Assembly (NCBI GenBank): GCA_031278795.1
Contig: JAITJT010000076.1
Coordinates: 1-22,377, forward strand
Length of the DNA stretch: 22,377 nt
Source: Deltaproteobacteria bacterium
Lineage (GTDB): Bacteria; Desulfobacterota; Desulfarculia; Adiutricales; Adiutricaceae
Direction: 5' to 3'
The position numbers and the translations under genes are program-made. A model generated the notes under the pieces. The model did no database searches. It saw only the letters and a program-made list of their open reading frames with translations, and was not told where the DNA came from. Below are positions 1 to 6,097 of this stretch, one piece after another (the stretch's first letter is position 1; each line of letters begins with the position of its first letter).

Positions 1-540
1 CAGGACACCTCCATGGGCCTCACGCCCCTGGAGGGACTCATCATGGGCACCCGCTCCGGAGACCTGGATCCAGCGGTGGTCCTCCACATAATGAAACTCA
101 CCGGCAAGACCCCCCAGGAGATGGACACGCTCCTCAACAAGGAGAGCGGGGTTCTGGGGATTGGAGGCATTGGCTCCTCGGATCTAAGGGACATAGAGGA
201 GGCCGCCAACAAAGGCAACAAGCAGTGCGCTGAGGCCTTGAAGATGTTCGCCTATAGGGTACGCAAGTACATAGGCGCCTATATAGCCGCCCTGGGCGGG
301 CTGGACATATTGATCTTCACGGCCGGAGCCGGGGAGAACTCCAACACCTTGAGGGCCTCAATCCTTGAGGGGCTGGAGGGCATAGGCTTCAAGATAGACC
401 CGGCCCGCAACAATGTCCGCTCCTCCGAGATCCGCGTCATCAGCACCGATGACAGCCCCATCAAGGTCCTGGTGGTGCCCACCAATGAGGAGCTGGCCAT
501 AGCCGAGTTCACCACCGAGCTCTTGAAAAACAAGGCCTGA
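1..540 (+). CDS. ackA: Acetate kinase, C-terminal part (5' end outside window)
   Basis: Acetate kinase interconverts acetyl phosphate + ADP and acetate + ATP in the cytoplasm, usually together with phosphotransacetylase. The window opens inside the gene. The frame is open from base 1, reads into the family signature DTSMGLTPLEGL followed by MGTRSGDLDP, and ends at a TGA. The 179 codons present cover roughly the last 45% of a family member of about 400 residues. The catalytic Arg region (GTRSG), the nucleotide-binding stretch FTAGAGENS and the C-terminal NEELAIA (bearing the Glu used for Mg binding in characterised enzymes) are all present, so the visible part looks intact. The pta gene often precedes ackA but would lie outside the window. 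A strong intrinsic terminator follows about 80 bases after the stop, so the transcript probably ends here. Acetogenic fermentation or acetate activation is inferred. Confidence 0.96.
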   Translation, partial: QDTSMGLTPLEGLIMGTRSGDLDPAVVLHIMKLTGKTPQEMDTLLNKESGVLGIGGIGSSDLRDIEEAANKGNKQCAEALKMFAYRVRKYIGAYIAALGGLDILIFTAGAGENSNTLRASILEGLEGIGFKIDPARNNVRSSEIRVISTDDSPIKVLVVPTNEELAIAEFTTELLKNKA

Positions 541-618
541 TTATAGGGGAGGAATATCCCCCTCTAAAAACCGCCTTGCTCTCTTTCACCGGCGAAAACT
601 GGAAATGAGCTTAACTTG

Positions 619-660
619 CGCCGGAAAATGCCCAAAAGTGTCTATTTTCCGGCGTTTTTC
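619..660 (+). terminator. Intrinsic terminator of ackA
   Basis: A perfect 11-bp stem (CGCCGGAAAAT at 619-629 pairing with ATTTTCCGGCG at 644-654) encloses a 14-base loop and is followed at once by TTTTTCTTT. It lies 80 bases after the ackA stop and before the next plus-strand gene, as expected for a Rho-independent terminator. Confidence 0.88.
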
Positions 661-788
661 TTTGCTTTATGGGGATAAAGTGGAGAATGTCTAAAGTATA
701 TCTAGTAATAACAGTTCAGCTCACTAAAAAGTCATAAAACTAAAGCTTTCCAGGGTAATTTTCCAGAAAAATCAAAAAAGGCCTGCCA

Positions 789-1175
789 ATGATGTTCGCA
801 AAAAAAATATTCCCAATCCTCGTTCTCTCCATAGCTTTTCTCCTTACCGGCTGCGGCGATCAAAACCCCCTCCTGGGTAGCTGGCATATGGACACCAAGG
901 ATCAAAGCATCTACGTGAGGCTGGGACTCTCCTTGGCCACCTCCGGGCAGAACGTGTCCGTCTTGTTCGATGAGGAGGAGATGAAGGTCAATTACGGCCG
1001 CGGCCTGGAGACCTTCAAGGTCACCTATCAAAAAAACCAAGAGACCAAGACCTGGTCATTCTGCCTCAATGATGGCAAAAACTGCTTTCCCGCGGTCTTC
1101 CAAGACGAGAAGAAAAACAACGTCACCTTCCCCCTCTACGGAATCAACATGAGTTTCGTGAGGCAGGTGGATTAG
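789..1175 (+). CDS. Small secreted lipoprotein, function unknown
   Basis: The 128-residue product starts with a lipoprotein signal: basic residues K5-K6, a hydrophobic stretch 7-19, and the lipobox L-T-G-C with the acylated Cys at 22. The mature part, about 106 residues, begins GDQNPLLGSW. The NPLLGSW-type opening is seen in small lipocalin-like or beta-barrel lipoproteins, but I do not recognise a specific family. It contains two further Cys (around WSFCLNDGKNCF), which could form a disulfide outside the cytoplasm. Two ATGs occur in a row (789 and 792), and the ribosome site is weak for both. The gene stands alone between two terminators, so it is probably monocistronic. Location in the cell envelope is inferred from the lipobox; the role is unknown. 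Confidence 0.8.
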   Translation: MMFAKKIFPILVLSIAFLLTGCGDQNPLLGSWHMDTKDQSIYVRLGLSLATSGQNVSVLFDEEEMKVNYGRGLETFKVTYQKNQETKTWSFCLNDGKNCFPAVFQDEKKNNVTFPLYGINMSFVRQVD

Positions 1176-1212
1176 GGAACATTTGACGCCTTAAGCTAAG
1201 CTAAATATAAAA

Positions 1213-1245
1213 TAAGGCGCGCGTGAGCGCGCCTTACTTATATAA
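1213..1245. terminator. Bidirectional terminator between convergent genes
   Basis: A perfect 10-bp stem (TAAGGCGCGC at 1213-1222, GCGCGCCTTA at 1227-1236) has a GTGA tetraloop. On the plus strand it is followed by CTTATATAATTTTC. On the minus strand the stem is followed by TTTTATATTTAG. It lies between the plus-strand lipoprotein gene and the minus-strand PhoU–kinase gene, so it can end both transcripts. Confidence 0.8.
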
Positions 1246-1265
1246 TTTTCAAAAACCTCTCAAAA

Positions 1266-1380
1266 CGCTTAGCCTCTCTTGGCGCTAAGCCTCTCTTGCT
1301 GATAAACCTCTTTGCTCATAAGCCCCTCTGCTGATAAGCCCCTCTTTGCTAATAAGCCTCTTTGGTTAAAAGCCTTTTGG
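1266..1380. repeat. Seven degenerate 16-18-bp tandem repeats
   Basis: Units start at about 1266, 1282, 1299, 1315, 1331, 1349 and 1365. The consensus is close to CTGATAAGCCTCTTTG; individual copies differ at a few positions and vary by one or two bases in length. The block fills most of the 314-base gap between the lipoprotein gene and the convergent PhoU–kinase gene; the rest of the gap holds the bidirectional terminator and nothing else I can name. The frame crossing it on the minus strand has only a TTG start without ribosome site and merely translates the repeat, so I do not call a gene. Confidence 0.8.
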
Positions 1381-1489
1381 ATGATATAGCATCGCATAGG
1401 GATAGATTTCTTTGTTGTGATATGGAAATAATCTGCAACAGAGGTCTCTCTAGAGCGCATAAAGACGTGAGGCTTCCCCAAATTACAGG

Positions 1490-3157
1490 CTAATGGGAGT
1501 CAATGAGCAAAACTTCCCGGCTCACGGTGAAATCAGACACTGGGAGCTCCTTTTGGCTGAAGTAGTAGATCTTCTCGAGTAGGTACCTTGCCCTCTCCAC
1601 AAACTGCCTGGCCAGCTTCTCTTCCAGGACGAAGCGGGTGGATCCCAGAAAGGAGCGCGTGAGCCCGAAGGCCAGGCGCAGCTCATAGGTCTTGTCCCCT
1701 AGCTCGCTTGCGAATGTTTTGGCGAAATCATAGACCTCGCCCGCGGCCTGGTTGAGGCGGGAGCGGGTTTCTGTCTTGAATATGGGGAGCCGCAGGATGG
1801 AGACCAGCATGACGGTTACGTCCTGGACATAGTCGCTCATGGCGCTGCGGTGCAGATCCAGCATGTGGATCTTTTTATGAGAGGCGTCATAGAGGATGTT
1901 ACTGAGGTTGAAGTCCCCGTGGATAAGCATGGCGTAAGAGGAGCGGGCCCCAAGCTCCACCTTTCTTAGGTGTTTTAGAAGGGAAGAGAGGGGAAGTATC
2001 TCCATCGTGCCAATGGAGCCGCTGGTTTTCAGGAGCTGGGGATAGAGATAGCCCACCGCGGCCATGCGGCTCTCGGTCTGGCGGATGAACTCGGCTGAGG
2101 TGGGGACATGCTTTTTGGTCTCTCTCCAGATGTCGGACATGATCTGAAGGGATTGTCTCAGCGCCTCGAAGGCCTCCTCCGGGGCGTTTTCCATAAACAG
2201 CGACTGGAGGTTTCGGGAGGGAATATATTCCAGGATCAAGGTGGCCTCCCGGCCCAGGGTGGCCGGCAGAAAGGCCTTCACGTCCGCGGTGAGCCCGGGC
2301 CGCAGTTCGCTCCAGAGCTCCAGGTTTTCCCTCTCCCTGGTTATCTTGAAGGCCGGCCCGTGCTTGAAAAGCACGGTTTCCCCGTCCAAGCTCTCGTATG
2401 AGCCCTCTGTTCCCCTCACCACGCCTATCCTGCAGCCCGAGCGGCCTCCCCAGATGGATTTGAAGCCCATCTTCCCAATCTCTATGTCGTGGCCCGTGGC
2501 CTTGAGCCCGGCACCCACGGCCTTATACTGCTCCAGCTTAATCTTCTCGCCTAAGATAACGTAGATAATCTTCTCGCCAATCTCCAGGAGCAGATCCCCC
2601 AAACGCTCCAGGTAGTGGACTATCATGAGGGATGTCACCAGATCTCCATGCGTTCCAGTGGCAGTGCTTAGGCCCTCTATTATCTTTTTGAACCTGTCCG
2701 CGTAGAGCCCGTCCAGGAGCTCCTCCACCTGGCCCAGCTGGATGGCGAGTGACACCTCGCGTTTGTCTAAGGCGGGGATTATCTTGTTGAGGCCGGATAC
2801 TATGTCTTTGAAGAAATCGTCTAGGTGAAACTCTTTTAAAAAGCTCAAATCCGATAGATAGCCAGCCTGGCGGTCCAAGTTTATAAGTATGTCCGATATC
2901 CTTTCCAGCCTGGAGGCTATGGACGATATCCCAAATAAAAAGAGGCTTTCCCTATAACCCGCCCCGTGACCGAGAAAGAGCTCCATGGTCTGTTTCTGGA
3001 GAAGGGCCACCTGGGTGTTAATATAGGCGGTCCGGTGGTAGAGGATCCGGCTCTTGGATGGATCCCTCTCCTTTAAGAGCTCCCTGGTCTCTGAGGTGGC
3101 GTGCAGGATCTCGGTCACCAGTATCCTGAATCCCCCCTTTATCTCGGTGAGCATCAT
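1490..3157 (-). CDS. PhoU-domain / aminoglycoside-phosphotransferase-like kinase fusion
   Basis: The 555-residue protein joins two domains. Residues about 1-215 form an all-helical PhoU-like domain whose two repeats each carry the family signature (LERISD at 84-89, LERLGD at 183-188). PhoU proteins bind metal clusters and restrain phosphate uptake and PhoR signalling. Residues about 245-520 look like an APH/choline-kinase-fold phosphotransferase. They have a nucleotide-binding-lysine candidate in LFKHG (264-267), the catalytic loop HGDFNLSN at 413-420 (Asp415, Asn420) and the metal-binding Asp434 in MLDLHRS. All key kinase residues are present, so it is probably active on an unknown small molecule or protein. 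The gene follows the amphi-Trp gene by 7 bases. Its ribosome site (GGAGA) sits too close to the first ATG, so the second ATG (codon 2) may be the real start. No pst or phoB/R genes are visible nearby, so a phosphate role is inference. Confidence 0.85.
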   Translation of the reverse strand: MMLTEIKGGFRILVTEILHATSETRELLKERDPSKSRILYHRTAYINTQVALLQKQTMELFLGHGAGYRESLFLFGISSIASRLERISDILINLDRQAGYLSDLSFLKEFHLDDFFKDIVSGLNKIIPALDKREVSLAIQLGQVEELLDGLYADRFKKIIEGLSTATGTHGDLVTSLMIVHYLERLGDLLLEIGEKIIYVILGEKIKLEQYKAVGAGLKATGHDIEIGKMGFKSIWGGRSGCRIGVVRGTEGSYESLDGETVLFKHGPAFKITRERENLELWSELRPGLTADVKAFLPATLGREATLILEYIPSRNLQSLFMENAPEEAFEALRQSLQIMSDIWRETKKHVPTSAEFIRQTESRMAAVGYLYPQLLKTSGSIGTMEILPLSSLLKHLRKVELGARSSYAMLIHGDFNLSNILYDASHKKIHMLDLHRSAMSDYVQDVTVMLVSILRLPIFKTETRSRLNQAAGEVYDFAKTFASELGDKTYELRLAFGLTRSFLGSTRFVLEEKLARQFVERARYLLEKIYYFSQKELPVSDFTVSREVLLIDSH

Positions 3158-3164
3158 TTCTCCG

Positions 3165-3443
3165 TTAGCTCTTGGAGAGCCCGAACCCGCTTTTGGGATC
3201 CTTTAGGAGGGGATCCTTGGGGTTCTCCGGCCAGGTAAGGTTGAGGCTAACCTTGACCCGGCCCTTGCGGTTGCTGGTTTCTATGGACATTTTAAGTATT
3301 TCGGGAAGCTCCAGGTGCACGGCGTGCCCGGGGGAGGAGAAATCCAAGGCCCCGCCCTTGAATCCTTCGATTAGGGCCTCTAGATAGCGCACCACGTCTT
3401 GTGGGTCTGTCACGAAATTGTAATGGAAATTATTGGAATTCAT
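3165..3443 (-). CDS. Amphi-Trp domain protein
   Basis: This 92-residue protein matches the small amphi-Trp family: an N-terminal helix region (QDVVRYLEALIEGFKGG, 15-31), then paired strands HLELPEIL (43-50) and VKVSLNLTW ending in the hallmark Trp71 followed by Pro. The biochemical role of the family is not known to me. Members are small, soluble, and often encoded beside signalling or phosphate-related genes. Here it is the first gene of a two-gene minus-strand unit with the PhoU–kinase fusion. The 7-base gap carries the ribosome site of the second gene, which suggests coupled translation and joint function. The C-terminal 15 residues (KDPLLKDPKSGF…) extend past the domain and are probably disordered. 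The ribosome site before this ATG is weak (AAGTGG). Confidence 0.75.
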   Translation of the reverse strand: MNSNNFHYNFVTDPQDVVRYLEALIEGFKGGALDFSSPGHAVHLELPEILKMSIETSNRKGRVKVSLNLTWPENPKDPLLKDPKSGFGLSKS

Positions 3444-4118
3444 TTCATACCACTTGAGGGTTTATGTTTTGTTTTAGGAGATCAAATATAATGATACGCA
3501 CTCTGGAAAAATCCTCCCTTGATCCGCGGATTTAAGGTAAATCTCCCGGAGATCGTGAGGGTGCGTGGATTATCGAAAAGCAAAAACAAAGTTTTTTAGG
3601 CTTTTTCTAATCTTGAAATGGAAAATTTTGTGGTGTGAAATCGGTTGAGAGTGGAAGTTTTTTTAAACGTGAAAGAAGATATCAAGAAAAAAAACGCCAC
3701 AAAAATTTGTAAGACCTGGTAATGGTGGGGAAAAGTGGCTCTGCCTTGGCGGCCAGATTACCGGACTTTAGTATTTTACAAAGTTTTCACAAAAAATACA
3801 AATCTTTTTAAATTTTAACACATAATTTTGGTATCAATTATAATATTCCTATTATTTTATGATATTAAAAATTAAAATTTAAAATCTTTTGTTTAGAATT
3901 TATTTTTGGGATTATCTGGTGGGAAAGGGGGCGGATTAGCGTAATATAAGGGGATTTGGAGAAAAAAGACGCACTCACGATCGCGCCAAATTTAAGAAAA
4001 ATGCTGGGGGGATATTAGTGTTTTCGCGAGATTTAGAAAGTGATTTGTTTTTTATTTTGGAAAAACAATTAATTAAATTTGACTTTAAGTAGATATACTA
4101 CGGATCTTGATGTTTTTT

Positions 4119-4174
4119 CATTTTCCCATTGTTTGATTTTTTCATTGTTCCATTGTTCCATTGTTCCATTGTTT
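4119..4174. repeat. Period-8 tandem repeat
   Basis: Seven 8-base units run in register. Four near the end are CATTGTTC, CATTGTTC, CATTGTTC and CATTGTTT (4143-4174). Upstream degenerate units are CATTTTCC, CATTGTTT and GATTTTTT (4119-4142). It lies in non-coding AT-rich DNA and is the kind of array that changes length by replication slippage. Confidence 0.85.
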
Positions 4175-4320
4175 CTAAGTGTTGGAAGTAAGGGAAAAAG
4201 TTCGTAAAAATCAAAAAGAGCCTAAAATATTAGCGAAAAACTTGTAAATTAGCATTCAAGGCTTTATTTTATTGATTATGATTATAAAAATAAGTTTAAA
4301 CTCTTACCGCGTCTATATTT

Positions 4321-4340
4321 TCACGCATTTAAATGTGTGA
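4321..4340. repeat. 20-base near-perfect palindrome
   Basis: TCACGCATTT and AAATGTGTGA form a continuous inverted repeat with one G·T wobble and no loop. It lies about 120 bases beyond the stop of the PHP-like gene. It may be a protein-binding site or a weak hairpin; no T-tract follows it in either direction. Confidence 0.5.
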
Positions 4341-4460
4341 TGGACCAAAATTTAATAAGCTTCCAATTAAAGCGTCACAATTAATTTTTCTGACTCTTAT
4401 GGAGCTGTTTTAGTTTTTCTTGGTTTTAATTGTTCTTATAATTCAGACTATTTTGGCAGA

Positions 4461-5603
4461 TTAGGAGATTCTCTCCAGATATTCGTTTATGGTGCGCTTC
4501 CGGCTTTGGTTGGCGGCTTTTAAGGCGTTTTTTACGTCCGGGAATTCCCAGGGAGGCTGGAATCCTATCTCGGATTTGGGGCTTCCCTTCTTGGTGGAGA
4601 TGTCGGGCCTAATCTTGGAGGACATGTGGGTGTCGTCCCCCATGAAGGCCAGAAAGTCCCTCTTTTTCTTTTTTCTGCGGGTGAGGCAGTCGATGAGGAA
4701 GGTGGTGTGATCCGGAGTCGAGGAGTTCCAGACCTCCCAGCCGTCAACGTCTAGATCGTCTAACATCACCGGCCAGAACCTGGGAGGGTGGGGAATGATT
4801 ATCCCGGCCCCGTGGGATCTGGCCTCCTCTATGAGGTTTTTGGCGTGGTGGAAGCGGTTGGGATTGAGGCGGGCCTTTACCAGGTTTTTCACCTGCTTGG
4901 CGTAGATCATTATCTTTTCCATCATGGGAGGCGCCAGCACCGGGGCGCCCTTGATGAGGATGAAGTCCGTAAGCAGCCTGTTTTTCAGCATCTCGGCGCG
5001 CTTGGAGCTGGCTATGACGCTCTCACCTATCATGAGTCTCAGTTTCTGGGCGTAGAACTTGGCGGCCTCCATCACCTCTAGTGATGCTCCCAGCTTCTTT
5101 ATCTCCTTTTGCATGAGGATGTCCGGGTTGACAATCTGCTCCAGATAATCCAGAAGCTGGAGGGCCCGGTACTGGAAGGTCTGTTCTATCATGGATTTGA
5201 GCTTGGTGGCCTTTTTTAGTTTTTTGCTCTGGAGGTGGATGAGAAGCTGGATTTTTAGGTTGTAATCAGGGGCGAAGACATCCGCCTCCACGCCCGCGTA
5301 ACCGTCCAGGCCTTGGATGAGATTGTGCTGGGTGGGAATGACCATGCGGCTTTTGGCGTTTGGGAAGGCGTTTTTCAGACGCTCCTCGATTAGGTTCATG
5401 GGAACCCACTCCGGGTGGAAGTGGATGGCGAGGATGTCCTTTTCCCCTTCATCCACCTGATCGGGCATGATAGCGCGCTCCACCTCATCTTTACTGAGCT
5501 TGACGTTGGTGAGACTGTTGAAGATGATCCAGTCCTCGTCGTCTATCTCCATGTCCTCCACAATCTCTTCATAGACCGGCGGATCGATTTCCTCTTTGCC
5601 CAT
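4461..5603 (-). CDS. PHP-like metallohydrolase, function unknown
   Basis: I do not recognise a named family for this 380-residue protein, but the metal-ligand motifs of the PHP superfamily appear in the expected order. They are HFHPE (His61, His63) after a hydrophobic strand, GVEADVF (Glu106), IIIPHPPR (His272), GWEVWN (Glu290) and GDDTH (Asp324, His326). Between Glu106 and His272 lies a long, mostly helical, Lys-rich insertion (about 120-260). An acidic N-terminus (1-50) precedes the domain, and a basic Ser/Lys-rich tail (331-380) follows. PHP domains hydrolyse phosphoesters in proteins such as polymerase proofreading modules and histidinol phosphatase; phosphoesterase activity here is inference. 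The start is well supported: AAGGAG lies 7 bases before the ATG. It is the last gene of the ileS-dnaX-ybaB direction, where recR would often be found. The 74-base gap to ybaB allows co-transcription. Confidence 0.65.
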   Translation of the reverse strand: MGKEEIDPPVYEEIVEDMEIDDEDWIIFNSLTNVKLSKDEVERAIMPDQVDEGEKDILAIHFHPEWVPMNLIEERLKNAFPNAKSRMVIPTQHNLIQGLDGYAGVEADVFAPDYNLKIQLLIHLQSKKLKKATKLKSMIEQTFQYRALQLLDYLEQIVNPDILMQKEIKKLGASLEVMEAAKFYAQKLRLMIGESVIASSKRAEMLKNRLLTDFILIKGAPVLAPPMMEKIMIYAKQVKNLVKARLNPNRFHHAKNLIEEARSHGAGIIIPHPPRFWPVMLDDLDVDGWEVWNSSTPDHTTFLIDCLTRRKKKKRDFLAFMGDDTHMSSKIRPDISTKKGSPKSEIGFQPPWEFPDVKNALKAANQSRKRTINEYLERIS

Positions 5604-5677
5604 GCTTTCTCCTTATGCTGTCTTGGGAAACTCTTCAAAGCTCTCAAAAGATCTAGAATCCGGTAAAAGCCCAAGTA

Positions 5678-5995
5678 TTACCTGAGGTTCTGGGGCAGGT
5701 TCAGCTCCAGGGCTATTTGCCCCATGTTCTGGCTTATCTCCTGCTGCACCTGGTCTATGGCTTGGTTCACGGCCGCGATGATTAGATCCGTGAGCATCTC
5801 GATGTCGTCCGGGTTCACCACTTCCCTTTCCAGATCCAATGAGACAATCTGGTTTTTCAAGTTGACGACGACAGTCACCATACCGCCTCCCGAGGAGACG
5901 GTGATGGTCTTGTTACCAGCTTCGTTCATCATGTTAAGCATCTTTTCCTTGATGGCCATGGCCATCTTCAAGGAGTTGGAGTCGTTGAAGTCCAT
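5678..5995 (-). CDS. ybaB: YbaB/EbfC nucleoid-associated protein
   Basis: YbaB/EbfC proteins are small dimeric DNA-binding proteins that coat the nucleoid and are usually encoded right after dnaX. The sequence shows the family layout: an N-terminal helix (AMAIKEKMLNMMNEAG), the strand segment ITVSSGGGMVTVVVNLKNQIVSLDL, and the C-terminal helix after NPDDIEMLTDLIIAAVNQAID. A longer frame opens at 6052, but that ATG has no ribosome site. I chose the ATG at 5995 because GAGAGGG lies five or six bases before it, and the resulting 105-residue protein fits the usual size (about 100-110). The C-terminus ends LELNLPQNL, where other members often read GLPPGL or GLPGLF. It is 102 bases after dnaX and probably in the same transcript. 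recR, the usual third gene, is not here. Confidence 0.9.
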   Translation of the reverse strand: MDFNDSNSLKMAMAIKEKMLNMMNEAGNKTITVSSGGGMVTVVVNLKNQIVSLDLEREVVNPDDIEMLTDLIIAAVNQAIDQVQQEISQNMGQIALELNLPQNLR

Positions 5996-6097
5996 TTTTT
6001 CCCTCTCTTTTAGAGCGTCTATGGAGCTATTTAGCCCCATACTTATTGGCATATAGTTTAGAGAAAGCTAAATTCACTAAATCCTTAAGAAAGTGCT

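Larger units (their letters stand above)
3444..4460. other. AT-rich intergenic region, no gene seen
   Basis: About 1 kb of strongly AT-rich DNA separates two minus-strand units. No open frame with coding character is visible on either strand. The right part follows the PHP-like gene and shows no clear intrinsic terminator. The left part must hold the promoter of the amphi-Trp/PhoU–kinase unit; TATATT on the minus strand (3490-3485) is a possible -10, but its -35 is poor. The region also holds a period-8 tandem repeat (4119-4174) and a 20-base near-palindrome (4321-4340), listed separately. A few GC-richer patches (about 3725-3770 and 3920-4020) have no recognisable coding content. Confidence 0.7.

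Noticed and set aside
1269..1481. A 70-codon minus-strand frame through the tandem repeats.
   Set aside because: TTG start, no ribosome site, and half of it is only a translation of the repeat.
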